Source of the DNA: Mikania micrantha
Taxonomy: Eukaryota; Streptophyta; Magnoliopsida; Asterales; Asteraceae
Reading direction: 5' to 3'
NCBI GenBank assembly: GCA_009363875.1
Contig: CM018691.1
Span: 123,133,404-123,197,403, forward strand
Length of the DNA stretch: 64,000 nucleotides
Shown: positions 21,860 through 34,184 of the stretch, piece by piece
How the letters are laid out: each line of letters opens with the position of its first letter
Numbering within the stretch: the stretch's first letter is position 1
The notes under the pieces: model-generated
Told to the model about the DNA's origin: nothing
Database searches by the model: none
The model's input: only the letters and a program-made list of their open reading frames with translations
Program-made: the position numbers and the translations under genes

Positions 21860-22952
21860 CTAGGTTAATATCCCGTGTGTTACATAGGTTGAATAAAAAT
21901 TAATAAGGTATTCAATAATATAATTTAAAAATAGTAAAGGATTTTTTGATTTAAAATATGATTAGCATTACATAAAAAATAAAATAAAGATATTGTATTT
22001 AAAAAATTCCTTTTTCAAAGTTTGCATTTTAAACATTTCATTTTAAAAGAATTGTTTTTAAAAATATCATAAAAATATTAGGATGTTATATATTATTACA
22101 CAAGTTGATAAATAAAAAAAATAAATAGTTAATAATAATGACTTATAAATTATAAAAAGATATTATGAGTTATAAAGTATTGGAAAATTTTCATATTTTA
22201 TAATAATTTGATATTATAAAAGTGTGCTTTTTAATATTAAAACATTTTTTATTATATTAAGAAATCCTTTTTTAGTATAAAATGTATATATAATATAATT
22301 AGTATTTAATACTATTATGTAATATATTTTTTGAATATTAAGAACTTTTTTTTAATTGAAAACGGTTAAAAAAATATAATTGTATAGTTAGTATTTAATA
22401 AAGTTATGTATGTATTAGGAGAGAGAAACGGAAAAAGTTGTGTGAGTGTGCTATAGATTTGTGACAAGTATCCATAATTATTTTGATTTATTAAGCATAA
22501 TGATTATAAAAAAAATCACACATATGACATGATTCAAAATCATCTAGATGAACTTTGATTTTTATTTCTCTCTCATATTAAATGCATCTTACATAATAGT
22601 TAAATATTAACTATACAATTTATAATATTTTACATCAAAAAAAAGTTCTTTTAATGCATGAAAAATATATTAAGAAAACACTTTTCCAAAAAAATTTATT
22701 ATAAAATATAAAGCTCTCAAAAGCATTTTTTTAAAAACTAAATGCTCAAACAAATAAACATTGAAAAAAATAATGTTTAAAAAAAATAATATTATTATTT
22801 TATTATTTAAAAATTAAATTATAATACACTTTGATCATACTTTTTTATTGAAAAATATTTTATATTGTCTAAATTTTGATTGATGACTATTTATTATATA
22901 TTTTTTAATTATTTAACTCGTATAATACACGGGATACTAATTAGTAATCTAG
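21860..22952. mobile_element. 1.1-kb foldback element with CTAG ends
   Basis: Both outer ends carry the same sequence in opposite directions: CTAGGTTAATATCCCGTGTG on the left, CACGGGATACTAATTAGTAATCTAG-type on the right. The arms continue inward: TTGTATAGTTAGTATTTAAT and GAGAGAGAAA (22378-22427) pair with TTTCTCTCTC and TTAAATATTAACTATACAA (22563-22618). The total is about 1,093 bp with arms near 500 bp and much AT divergence. Each end resembles a degenerate Helitron 3' terminus. No coding is seen. Confidence 0.6.
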
Positions 22953-23328
22953 AATATGCACATTTGAATATTTATTTTACAAAAAGTTATATATTTAAAT
23001 TTAAAATATTAACTCCAAAAATTTGACTTGGGGGCATTGTACATTGTTGCTTCTTGTTTTAATCTGCGACCGGCCTTGGCCAGCATTATGGAAGAATAAA
23101 GGTTCCATTGCCAACTTGCATCTCTAGATATCATCCATCTAGATGTAGCTAGCTATTTATGGTTAAATATATCATTGTTTCTAACTACGTACGTACACAT
23201 GTCCATACAATATATATATTTTACGATCCTAAATGTTTGTGTATGTATAAACGCATATTAAATGAAAACTCATTGAACAACAAAATTAAAGCATACCATA
23301 CAACAACAACACAGCAATTAAGAGAGAG
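22953..23328 (+). promoter_or_regulatory. Probable upstream region of the peptide gene
   Basis: Less repetitive sequence with ACGTACGTACAC near 23189 and TATATATATTTTA near 23211-23223 as a TATA candidate. It ends in CAACAACAACACAGC...AGAGAGAG directly before the ATG, a composition typical of plant 5' leaders. The exact promoter cannot be fixed. Confidence 0.35.
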
Positions 23329-23544
23329 ATGATGAGAATGGATCTTGTGGTTGTTTATGGCATCTTGTTTACAAATGCAAATGCAAATGCAATTGCAAAT
23401 GCAAATTCAAATTCAAATTCGATTGAATGGACACAGACTCCTGCCCCATTACACAACTCAAATGTACTCCCTTTTATTCAGTCCGCGATTATGGGTTTGG
23501 CTGGTGTCGTCCTCTTCTTCTTTTTATTTAAAAAATCCCTTTAA
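23329..23544 (+). CDS. Candidate short arabinogalactan-like peptide, 71 aa
   Basis: A single-exon frame from ATGATG at 23329 to TAA. The product has a short hydrophobic N-terminus (MDLVVVYGILFT), a low-complexity stretch of alternating Asn with Ala or Ser encoded by AAATGC and AAATTC hexamers (residues 16-30), a small TPAP motif, and a C-terminal hydrophobic helix (AIMGLAGVVLFFFLF) ending KKSL. This order of secretion signal, Ala-Pro core and C-terminal hydrophobic segment resembles plant AG peptides, which are hydroxyproline-glycosylated and GPI-anchored. The Asn-repeat and the basic tail are atypical. The AGAGAG leader and lack of stops favour a gene; low complexity and small size argue for caution. 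It could be a decayed or non-coding locus. Confidence 0.42.
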   Translation: MMRMDLVVVYGILFTNANANAIANANSNSNSIEWTQTPAPLHNSNVLPFIQSAIMGLAGVVLFFFLFKKSL

Positions 23545-23570
23545 TTAACCTAGCTTTAGATTTTCGATCT

Positions 23571-23598
23571 CCCTACCTACCTACCTACCTACCTACCT
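23571..23598 (+). repeat. (CTAC)n microsatellite
   Basis: Six or seven CTAC units 27 bp after the stop of the peptide frame. Confidence 0.95.
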
Positions 23599-23668
23599 TT
23601 AAAGTGTTAATTGTTCAAGTTTAAAATTTTGGATCTCAAATTGTTGCAACAAGTAATTAATGTTGGAA

Positions 23669-23670
<2 letters not shown>

Positions 23671-23719
<49 letters not shown>
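23671..23719. repeat. (AT)n microsatellite
   Basis: About 22 AT units bordering the 23722 TIR element, consistent with preference of such elements for TA targets. Confidence 0.95.
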
Positions 23720-23720
<1 letters not shown>

Positions 23721-23721
23721 G

Positions 23722-25856
23722 TTTAGGTTCAAGTAAAAAGTATTATCTTAGTGAGAAGATAAGAAGTAATTTTGACCTTTGGATTAAACATGATATTAAT
23801 ATTTAAGGGAGGCTATATTTGGAAGAAATTTTATTTTAGAAGGTATATATATTCTTTACTTCTTTTACATATATTTACTTCTTTTACGTATCTTTTTACG
23901 ATCAAGCGTGTATGATTACATAAAGGACTAAATCTGGAACAATTAGAAGAACGTAGATTAGCAATTTGCATCGTCATCTTCTGGCGATCAGTTCCTGATT
24001 AGTTGATAACTAAGTAATGCCGATTTATGAAGATCTATGTGGTATACGTTTATTGTTTTTGTTCGTTTGATCAATATGTTTTCTTATTGGAATGTGATTA
24101 TTTTAAACTTTTGCTTTGTTATCGGATGGCATTTGTTGCGAATCTGTGTATAATGGACCATTTTTTGTCTAATTTTAATGACAATCATGATGTGTTGTGT
24201 CTATTGTATCATGTTTATCATTGTTGTGTCTATTTTATCATGTTTATCATTGCTGTGTCAATTGTATCATGTTTATCATTGTTTGTTGTGTTATATATAT
24301 GTTATTTGTTCCAATCTGTGTATAATGCATGATTTTTGTGTCTATTGATTATAACGAGTAATGACGTTATTCACAACAAACATATTTGTTGTGCATTACG
24401 TATCATTGTTTCTATTATATATATTGTGTTATTTTATTACGTATCATTATTGTGTCTATTCTGTTATGTTCATTATTGTGTATTTTTGTATCTGGTGTTT
24501 TATGAGTTTTACTGATAATTGTGTTATATATAAGTTATTGTGTTATTTTAGTTTTTATTGTGCTATATACATGTTCAACTGAATCATTGTTATACAAAGG
24601 TACGAGCATAGAAAAAATGATCATGAATTAAGATACACAGAACCTGACATATGGAGTTCATTTCCTCTTGAAGATCAAGCTGCAAAAATTTATACACAAA
24701 CAATTTTTTTGAATCAGCAACTAGAGATAGACAAATTTGTTATATATATTTTATTTGTTTCCAATTTATGTATAATGCATGATTTTTGTGTCTATTGATT
24801 ATAACAACTAATGAAATTATTCACAACAAACATGATTGTTGTGTATTACGTATCATCATTGTGACTACTATGTTATGTTCGATATTGTGTATTATTGTAT
24901 ATTGTGTTTTTATGAGTTTTACTGATAACCATTGTGCAATACATACATCACAGATGACAACAGATATGACACAATAGACACTATGTTTAGACACAATGAC
25001 CCAAAACACAGTGATGTCTATAACCATTGTTTCTAAAAAATTTTGACCTAACATAACCATTGTGTTATGCGTGCATCACAGATGACAACAAATATGACAC
25101 AATGACACTATGTTTAGACACAATGACCTAAAACACAATGATGTCTATAACCATTGTTTCTAAAAATTTTGACCTAACCTCACCATTGTGTTATATGTAC
25201 ATCACAAATGACAACATATATGACACAATGTTTAGACACAATGACCCAAAACACAGTTATGTTTATAACTATTGTTCTAAAATTTTGACCTAACCTAACC
25301 ATTGTGTAGTACATGCATCACAGAATACAACAGATATGACACAACGACACTATGTTTAGATAACAATCATTGTGTCATATATTCATCGATGTATTTTATC
25401 TTCAAAACATTGTGTAATATACAATCATTATATCTTACGTTCAGGTCATTGTGTAATATACCCATAGTTGTGTTTTACGTTCAGATATGACACGACGATG
25501 AAAAAACTATCACAAACAAAAAGACACAATGACGCATAAAAAATATAAAAGGTGGAGGAAAACATATATTTTTTTTAATTTTTTATATAACAATACTATA
25601 TTTGTTTTAAAGATAAAAAAAATGCTCTTTTTTTGTTTAGTTTTTTTTAAAAAAATAATATTGTATATAAAAGTTATGGCCGTTTAAATAAATGGGGAGA
25701 ATATGATAAAAAGTCAACAAAAGTCTCTATGACTAAAATACCTTTCCACTAACTTTTTAATATAACTTTGATCTCAACCATTAAATTATATATCAAATGG
25801 CCCACAATCCTTCTCACACTTCTCACCAATTTAAGCCTTTTTACTATAACCCTACC
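23722..25856. mobile_element. 2.1-kb non-autonomous TIR element with tandem repeats
   Basis: The left end (TTAGGTTCAAGTAAAAAG, then TAGTGAGAAG) and the complement of the right end (TAGGGTTATAGTAAAAAG, then TGGTGAGAAG) are diverged inverted repeats of about 60 bp. The interior is AT-rich, with many CATTGTGT/ACACAATG words in both directions, a repeated 70-bp block (24338 and 24793), and the about 125-bp tandem array. The several 60-100 codon frames here are low-complexity (Tyr/Cys/Phe-rich) and not believed. No transposase is present. Confidence 0.6.
24928..25420 (+). repeat. Tandem array, ~125-bp unit, about four copies
   Basis: Units start with ACCATTGTG at 24928, 25056, 25182 and 25298 (lengths 128, 126 and 116 bp, then a partial copy). 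Each holds CATCACAGATGACAACA, GACACTATGTTTAGA and TTTTGACCTAAC. It lies inside the 23722-25856 element. Confidence 0.85.
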
Positions 25857-27267
25857 ATATCTATACTCCTTTACAATGGAGATTGGAGAGAGAATGCCCA
25901 TGATCTTAAAATTAAGAAATGTACCATCAATGGAGCATCTGGTACAACAATACATTGCATACCCGATTATTCTTGTGTTGTTCGGTTACCTTCTTTCCAC
26001 CCTCCCTTAACCCTTTTTTCCCTTTTCTTCTCCTTTCCCCTCCAAACAAACGAGTTGTTCATCTTCAGAATTCAAATTTTCCTTAATCGGATTTTGTCTG
26101 CAGAGATGGGATTTCTCAACCACAGAGGTGGCCAGAAGAAGGAAGACGTAAAAGGTAAGCATCGTTTTTTGAATTCCTCGCTTCTGAACAATTAACACAT
26201 GAAAACGGCTAAAATGGCTCCACATTCAAATTTCAAATCCCAGATTTCTCCTTTAAAGAGAGGGCTTTATGTTCGATTGAAGCCATATCGTTCCAAATTT
26301 GTTTCTGCTCCAAGCCGAATCTGCTTTCGAAATTGGTAAACTTCGTTGAAAATTCGTTTCTGCATTTAGCCGAATGCATTGTTTAAACTAATTTTTATGT
26401 TTAGTTTTTTGCCTGGAGTTCTTTGCCTGGATTTCTTTGCCTGGAGTTCTTTGCACCTGCACTTCATATCCTTCAATTGTCTTTGGTATGCCTCCTCACA
26501 ATTCCATTTACTTTATTTTTAGTTCTTTCCCTGGTTAGTAAATGTGTGTATCGTTTTTTAATATGTAGTATGCAATCTATAGTATATTACATATATTAAT
26601 TTCTTTATTCTATGTTGTTTAAAACAGGTTCCTAAAACTGCTTTGAGAGCTTCTGTTTAAGACAGAAAATCCAGAAAAGGTAAAACCCTTCCTTGTTTTC
26701 TTATTTGATTTTTGAAACTTGATTGGTGAAACCAATGTTTTGCATGTAGCATGATAACAAACGTTTATTTTTCACTTTTTGTACAAAGGCAGTACAAAGG
26801 CATATATTAATTTTGTTAAATTGTATTTTTCACTTTTTGTACAAAGGCAGTATGTATATAACATTACATCTTCGTATATGTATGTATGAGTGAATCTGTA
26901 TGTTATGTATTTGTATATGTTTTGTATGTATGTATAAGTATGTATGTATCAGTTTATGTATGTGGTTTTGTATGTATGTATGCACGTTTGAAGAGCAAAA
27001 AAGCAGTGTTGTGTCTGTGTTTATATACTATGCAGTTTACATATATGTATGCAGTTAAATATAACTAATCTATATGTATGTGTTAAATAAATATGGAATT
27101 TTTTAAAGTTACTATAAAGGTATGTATATGTGTTTATGTGCAGTTTTGTATGTATGTCTTATATGTATATGTATGCAATATGTGTATATGTATGTGGTTT
27201 ATTTCACAAAACCTAAATCACAACAATGGTTTATTGTAACTCTAATGAAATTTTGAAAGAAACCCTA
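25857..27267. other. Non-coding segment with exon-like patches
   Basis: It is less repetitive to about 26400, with an ATG at 26106 followed by 16 codons and AAAAG|GTAAGC, which looks like a small exon with a donor. The product (MGFLNHRGG...) is not recognised, and no continuing exon was found. From 26440 there are CCTGGA.TTCTTTG repeats, and from 26820 long TATGTATG-type low complexity. No gene is supported. Confidence 0.35.
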
Positions 27268-27478
27268 TAGTTAAATATGAATTTTTTAAAAGTTAGTATA
27301 AATGTTCATTAATGTATTCTGTGATATGTGTGTATGAAGTTCTTTGAACCACAAGTTTTGAATGAGCATCATGCATAGATTTATGTATGTGTATGTATAG
27401 GTATGTTTAGTTATGTATATGTATAAAAATAAAATTTTCCTTTAAACCACGTTTTCCTTTAATATGTATGCAGGTCTT
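27268..27478. repeat. Copy 1 of a dispersed TATG-rich unit
   Basis: This stretch (from GTTAAATATGAATTTTTTAA to TATGCAGGTCTT) closely matches 41757-41998, with one indel of about 30 bp and few substitutions. The surrounding 26880-27730 shares the TATGTATG character of 41140-41590. Left and right limits of the common unit were not determined. No coding is seen. Confidence 0.75.
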
Positions 27479-28098
27479 GCATATTTGAGTTGTTTGCATG
27501 TTGTTCTATTAGCATGTGTATGTATGCAGTTCAAACATTAAATCAAATTGCAATTTTCACTCAAGGCTTTTAAAGTCTTGAGTTTTAAACAACATGTTAA
27601 AGTCTTGACTTTTTAAACAATTTTGTTAAAGGCTTGAGTTTTTAAACAACTTATTAATGTATGTATGTATGTATGTATGTATGTATAAGATCTGTAAACT
27701 TTAAAATTACATAAGTATTTATAAGATCTGTATGTATTTATGTGTGTCTATATTATATCAGTGTGTGGACCCTTCGCTACTTGATCAACCGGTATAGACC
27801 CATTCAGATCAGATTCAGTGGTAGCAAGAGATGTGGAATCTTGCAGTTTGGTTTTATCAAATTAAGTGAGATGATTATGATACACATCCACTTGTGGTAA
27901 TTGTTGGGGCACAAGCTTATTGAGTCAGATCCTTTTTCAGTTAAAGCAGCTACATTTTGCATTGATACTGGTTTTCTTTTTAAGCATCACTTTCCTGCTT
28001 CTTTCTTAAATCACTCTCATCCGTTGGGATCTGCCAAATGCACGGCTGACCAAAGAAGATAAATATTTAATTTATTGTAAAAAATAGAAAGATATTGA
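27479..28098. other. Unassigned DNA left of the Athila-like element
   Basis: Contains three AAGTCTTGA(G/C)TTTTTAAACAA-type repeats (27570-27650) and a (TATG)n tract (27658-27687). From 27760 to 28060 the base composition is less skewed, with a possible but broken coding look. Nothing is recognised. The last five bases before the LTR are ATTGA. Confidence 0.4.
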
Positions 28099-28975
28099 TG
28101 TCCCTAAAAGTGGTCTAAGAAAATGAATCTAAACACTAACCTAGACTTAACTTAAAAACAATGAGTTATAATCGAAATTCCTGAACTAAACCATTATGAC
28201 AGGCAAGTGAACCTATCAATTGCAGAATAGTTAATGGAAGTCCAGATATCGAACCCAAGAGACACTGACCTAACGAAATAAGACTAGAAAATGATTTAAA
28301 CAAAGAGGGGGGTTTTTTTTGGATAAAAATGAAAGTTACTAAATTAATTAAACTAATTATCCTAATTAAATTAGAAAAAGCCAATTTAACTAATATTAAC
28401 CCTAAAAATAGATTGACAGATTTAATTAAAAGAAATGACTCACAATTTTAGAAAAACTTAAACAAATGGGAAAAACTCTACTTAGGTTGGATTACTGTTT
28501 GTGATTATTGGAACTATTGACTTTGATTGACACGATAGAACTAGGATCTTAAACAGCAAAACATAGGTAACCTAATGGATTCTGGATCAATTACGAGATG
28601 TAACCAACTAAGAAAACCTAATCTTGCAATACACACACTAGTTAGTTGGATCACCTCCCGGATTTTTCCAACAACACTTTTGTACTCAAATAAACAAGTC
28701 ACATTCCTGATTTTCTTGTCCCAATACACCAAAGATGCAAGGAGTAATCTTAAAATGTCTAATTTGACACGAAATGACAATAACACCAAGACTTTCAAAG
28801 AAACATCCCTTCCGGGTAGTTAATAAGAAAACCCTAATGCTAGAGATCACCCGACAAGTTTATCACCTTCCGGATTTCTAAACTTAGACACACATAAAAC
28901 CCTAAGAACATCAATCACATCTTTTCCTATGGCTAGTGATATCAAACAAGCCACAAAGTAGTCATAACACCAAGT

Positions 28976-28980
28976 CAATG
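28976..28980. repeat. Copia target duplication CAATG (left)
   Basis: CAATG precedes the 5' LTR and recurs at 40233-40237 after the 3' LTR. Confidence 0.9.
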
Positions 28981-29662
28981 TGTGGAATATAAGGACTGAT
29001 GAGCAAAACCACTGAAGACAGACACTCGAATAAAACCGCGGATAGACAAGCCGCAGATGCTACTCTTCCGATTGAATGAATGCTTCAGTATCGGAAGGCT
29101 ATCAGCGGAAGCTTCGCCAAAAAGAAGTGCCGCTGAACTGATTTCCCTCAGAAGACATTAGCTGATATTGATATCATCGGAAGACAACCCCTTCATCGGA
29201 AGAAGTCAAATGACTCAGAAGACAATCTTCTCTTCCCAATTAACTGATTATTTAATCAGCTTCCGATGAACTAACTTCCGAAGGAATAAACACTGAACAT
29301 CTACATCAACATCAGAAAACTTGAAGACTCTTATTTCCGTTATTGTTGACTTTGTATTTGTACTAGTCTGTTGTATCAGTGTCTGTAATAATGTCAGCTA
29401 TTTGTCTTATTATTTCTTGTCTTGTATCACAGAATGTTTGGGTATTTAAGTCCCAACATTCTCTGAATAATTAAGGATTACTTCCCCCATATTTCCTTGT
29501 GCTTTCTATCTCTCATCTTCTCTCTTTCTAGGCAAGAAAACTAAAACAACGAAAATAACTTGTGCAAAACTTTAGAGGGAGCTGAAACCTAAGTTTTGAC
29601 TAAGTGTCTAAAGCATTGTTCCTGGTTAAACAGCTGCTACTCGAAGTTATTGTAGTTCAACA
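28981..29662 (+). repeat. 5' LTR of the copia element
   Basis: Starts TGTGGAATATAAGG (one T fewer than the 3' LTR) and ends GTAGTTCAACA. It has many TCGGAAG/CTTCCGA words, some arranged as inverted pairs, in its first 350 bp. Confidence 0.92.
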
Positions 29663-29664
29663 AT

Positions 29665-29676
29665 TGGTATCAGAGC
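29665..29676 (+). other. Primer-binding site, initiator Met-tRNA type
   Basis: TGGTATCAGAGC starts two bases after the LTR, complementary to the 3' end of plant initiator tRNA-Met, as in most plant copia elements. Confidence 0.95.
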
Positions 29677-29894
29677 CTTGTCCTTAGTCTTGGTTTAACC
29701 ATCAAGACTAAAAGTCAAAGCTCTCTTTGATATCTTGTTGTTTTAGTTTTCTGCACTCTATCTGTTCTGTCCTTCTTGTTTCTTTAAATCTGTAGGAGTT
29801 TGATTTTCGAACTAAACTGTGTTCAAAAGTTATTCTAACAAATCACCTTGAGATCTCATCACTTGTTGATTTGCTCATAATTATTTGTGAACCA

Positions 29895-32544
29895 ATGGCA
29901 GAGAAATTCTCTATCGATCCCCATAACACCGGTTCTGCCACGAAGCCACCAATCTTGGTCAGGCATCAATATAATATTTGGCAGAGGCGGATGTTACACT
30001 TCCTGTCTAATAATCATACATGATGTTGGAAGTCTGTCATGTTCGGACCGCACAAACCAACAGTCTTGGACACGGAGACTGGAGATAATGTCCCAAAAGA
30101 TCCTCGGAACTACACCGAAGAGGATTACCAGAAGTTGGAGCTTGATGCAAAGGCACATGCTCAGTTGGCGATGGCTCTTCCCAACGAAATATACTCTGGT
30201 CTTCTTCACCATGAGTCTGCTAAAGACTTGTGGGATGCTCTAAAAGAGCAATTCGATGGTACCGAAGACGTTGTGGCTAATACCAGGGAGATATTAGCTC
30301 AACAATACGAGACATTCTCCCAACTAAATAACGAGCCACTGACTCAGCAGTTTGAACGATTCACTTCTCTCTTAAGTGAATTAACACTTGCTGGTCAAGT
30401 GTACCCCATGTCTCGGTCTTGAACCGCTTCTTGAGACCTCTACCTGACAAATGGGAGACCTATTCCATTGTCATGAGATCCTCTCTAGACTTTGGTAAGC
30501 TCTCACTCACTCAACTTCATGGTAAGTTACTCGCATTTGAGCGAGAGATTGACCAGAAGAGAAAACTCATTAAGTCTGGTAAATCAACGGAAGATTATGT
30601 GCAAGGGAACACAACTCTTCTGAGTCATAACTCTGAATCAAATGATCAGGGTTATGATGAATGTATTGAGATAACCACTGGCATCACTTCTTCTTCTTCC
30701 TATGATGACCAGTCTCCCATCTCTGATCATCTGTGTTTTATCATGGATGATCTCCATCAAGTTCCAAGCGATGACTTGGAAGTGATGGATATTCTGCACC
30801 AACTAGCCCTCTTAAGCATTAGAACGAACAAGTTCTATAAGAGGACCGGAAGGAAATTCCCTGGTATTCAAGGGAAAAGCAGGTTCAGCCTAAATAAGGC
30901 TAAGGTCCAATGCTACAGATGCCAGGGCACTGAACACTTCTCCAGGGAGTGCAAAAATGCTCCCCACTCAAATTCTTCTCCGTATGTGACCTTTCCCAAC
31001 TCACAATCACATACTTCTTCTGCACTTTTTTCTTCTTCTTCCTTCAGAAGGCACAACAATCCCCAAGAGTCAGCACATATTGTACAAACCCCTCCTTCTT
31101 CTAATGTACAATATGTACAAGCTGCCAATGGTAGCATGTATCAACTGACTCCTGCACCTCTTCAAATTGTTGCACCATCCTCTTCTCAAATAAATATACC
31201 AGGCCCTGCTGCTCAATCTTCTTATTCCAGTCAACCAGCTCTCTTTACCCAAGAGTATGTCGATTGGAGCAGCTTGCCTGAAGATGTAGGCTATGCCCTC
31301 AACGCCTCTGAACCAACAGATTTCGCTCTTATGGCTGTTGGTGATGACTCTTCTCCTTCTGAAGAACCTACTGCAGACACTCCTGATGCACATGTATCTT
31401 CCTCCACTTTAGAAAAACTATGTACCGATGCATGCATAGAGGCTTTTGCAAAAATAAAGAAAGCCAATGTGTTGCTTCAACAACAAAATCAGCAGTTGGA
31501 ACAACTGCTTGACAATAAAAATTCTGAAATGGAAAAAGTAATAAAGAATAAAGACAGTCAAATATCTGTCCTAATGACTGAAAAGTCCAACCTACAAGAT
31601 CTATTTGATTTGCAAAATGAAAAATATGCAGCTTGTAGAGATGAATTGTCTCAGACCAAGGTTAGCTGTGACAAGTGGTTAGAAACCTGCAAAGGGTTCC
31701 ACATGCTCTTAAGCAAGCAAGTTCACAGCAAAGCCAAGTTTGGAATCGGGTTTAATCATACTAGTCCCCCTGAGGACTACACCCCGATTGACAATAAAAT
31801 AAATGAGACTAATTCTGAGCCCATTTCCCCCACCTTTCTTCCGGATGAATTCCATCCATCACAATCACACCTCCAAGAGTGTACCAACCTCCACAGTTAC
31901 CCACGTTTGTTTATTCCACTGAAACTAGCGTTGAGAGACAGGAGGAAACACCTTTGGAAAGTGATCAAAATAAAAATGCTTCTGAACAAACTGAGATGGC
32001 TCCTACCATGAGCTCTACTTAAGGTTCGGAAGGTACAAGTCTTCATAAGACTTCTGATAGTCATGCTGCCCGCCTTGACAAAGGAAAGAGGCCCATGTTT
32101 GACATCAGATTTCCTCCTTCTCATCCTCATCCCCCTTATCCAATAATGAAGGCAAATAAGCCTTTCATCCCCAACTACTCTGCTTTGTCTCCTACTTGTC
32201 TAAAATGTTTTAAGTATAATCATACTACTGAAAATTGTTCGACAAAAACTCCTATGGAGAAAGCAAGCGAAAAACTAAATGCTGAAAAATTGAAAGCCAA
32301 ACAGGGTTCTTCAACTAAAGGAAAATCTCCTAATAAAATGAAGAAATCAAAGATAGCTAATAGATTTTCAGCATCTTCTCATTCATCACCTCACTCTTCT
32401 TCTCATTCACTTGCTTCACCCGGGCCTTCTATTCTTGGAACACCACCTTCTTACCCCATGGTGATTCCTGCTGCCCATTCTTCTGCTGAAGTGAATCCTC
32501 CTTCCGTGGATTCACAAATCAATATCTTGCATCAAAATCAGTAA
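29895..32544 (+). pseudogene. Copia gag, broken
   Basis: The frame opens at ATG 29895 (MAEKFSIDP) just after the leader. It carries the gag capsid-type region (LWDALKEQFDGTE, QQFERFTSLLSEL), then two CX2CX4HX4C knuckles, CYRCQGTEHFSREC at about 30911-30952 and CLKCFKYNHTTENC at about 32197-32238. Between them lie a serine/proline-rich stretch and a coiled-coil-like stretch (LLQQQNQQLEQLLDNKNSEM). A TGA occurs near 30021, there is a frame change near 30415, and a stop at 32011 followed by another frame change. The gag would package element RNA; here it is not translatable as one protein. The long, two-knuckle gag fits Sireviruses. Confidence 0.85.
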
Positions 32545-32691
32545 CATCTGATATTGATGATGCAGAAATTGATGAATAACTCTCAGCAAAATAATTAAAC
32601 ATCCTCTTTCTCTTCTACAATAAAATAAGATCTATATCTAACATATTGCAAATAAATTGTCATGTGCAGAGACCTTCTTCAAACTAAAGTC

Positions 32692-34184
32692 ATCTATGGT
32701 ATGTGGACAGTGGAGTCTCTAGGCACATGACAGGATGCAGATCCATTTTAAATAACTTCATTCCAAAGAATGGAGGATCTGTTTCCTTTGGGAATAATGC
32801 AAAAGGTTGGATAGTAGGGTTTGGTTCTGTCTAGGGTGGAAAACTGCACTTTAAGGATGTTAGCTTAGTTGAAAATCTCAAGTTTAATCTCTTGAGTGTG
32901 TCTCAACTAGCTGAAAAAGACTTCAGTTCATTTTTCACCAAGGACAGTTGTAAAATTCTTTCTCCTGAAATAAATTCAAAAATAAAGATCTTAATTGATC
33001 AACACACCTTGCTTACGGCTAAAAGAAGTGGAAATGTCTACATTGTAGACATGACCACTGACTCTCAAACATCTTCTCCTACTTGTTTGATAGCCAAAGC
33101 ATCATCTTCTGAAACCGCTCTTTGACACAGAAGATTCAGTCACCTCAACCACCAATCTCTTCATAAGCTTTCTACCCTTTCATTAGTAAGAGGATTACCT
33201 TCCAAAGAATTTCACTTTGAAGGTCAATGTGAATCTTGCTTAAAGGGAAAGCAACATAAAACATCACATAAGTCTATTGAGGAGTCCAAAACAACTAACT
33301 ATCTCAATCTACTTCACACGGATCTTTTTGGTCCAGTGAAGGTAGCCAGTTTGGCCAGAAAGAGATACTGTCTAGTTGTTGTGGATGATTACTCAAGATT
33401 TTGCTGTACCTTCTTTCTCTTCAGCAAAGATGAGACTTCCGATAAAATAATTGCACTAATCACTCAACTTGAAAGACAGTTTGGTCTTCCAGTTAAAACA
33501 ATAAGGAGTGATAATGGAACTGAATTCAAGAACCAGGTTCTTGATAAGTTCTGCATCTCTAAAGGAATCCTTAGACAATATAGTGTTCCTAGAACTCCCG
33601 CTCAAAATGGAGTTATGGAAAGGAAGAATATGACACTTATTGAAGCTACAAGAACTATGCTTGCAGATTCAGGATTACTTTTATCCTTCTGGGTTGAGGC
33701 AGTAAACACTGCTTGCTATGTCTTGAACAGAGTTCACATTGTGAAAAGACATAACAAGACTGCCTATGAAGTCCTTCATAACATAAAGCCTTTCATCTCT
33801 TTCTTCAAAGTCTTTGGGTGTCCGTGCTTCATCTTGAACACAAAAGACTTTTTATCCAAGTTTGCTGCTAAAGTAGATTCTAGATACTTTGTCAGATATT
33901 CTCAAACCTCTAGGGCTTACCGAGCTTTCAATCTCAGGACGAAAATTGTTGAAGAAACTATTGATATCAAATTCAATGAATCTGCTTCAACCTCATCTTT
34001 CCCCTCTGCTCCTGATGATCTCTTTGATCTTGAAAGCTTCACCTACATCTCTTCTACCCCTTCTTCCTCTTCTTCTTCTTCAGAATCTTGTCAAACTTCT
34101 GAAGACCTGTCCTCTCTTGAAGAGGGCTCTGTCTCTAAATTCTTTTCCTCTCTTCCTCCTCTTCAAATAAATTCTCGGGACTAA
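32692..34184 (+). pseudogene. Copia protease and integrase, broken
   Basis: The protease active-site motif WYVDSGVSRHMTG begins at 32697. A GAG_pre-integrase-like zinc region follows (HRRFSHLNHQSLH ... CESCLKGKQHKTS). The integrase core has all three catalytic regions: LHTDLFG near 33313, SDNGTEF near 33508 and NGVMERKN near 33607, followed by the FGCPCF and AYRAFN regions. All lie in one frame interrupted by TAG near 32833 and TGA at 33123, and the frame stops at 34182. The tail is a Ser-rich acidic linker towards RT. It is defective only by point stops, suggesting modest age. Confidence 0.88.

Noticed and set aside
24027..24582. ORFs of 101 and 73 codons
   Set aside because: Low-complexity Cys/Tyr/Phe translations of CATTGTGT-type repeats inside a TIR element; no domain and no genic context.
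24928..25420. Regular repeats considered as a CRISPR array
   Set aside because: Units are contiguous ~125-bp tandem copies without distinct spacers, in plant DNA.
26106..26155. Small exon starting MGFLNHRGG with a GTAAGC donor
   Set aside because: No continuing exon or family could be recognised; kept only as a note in the segment description.
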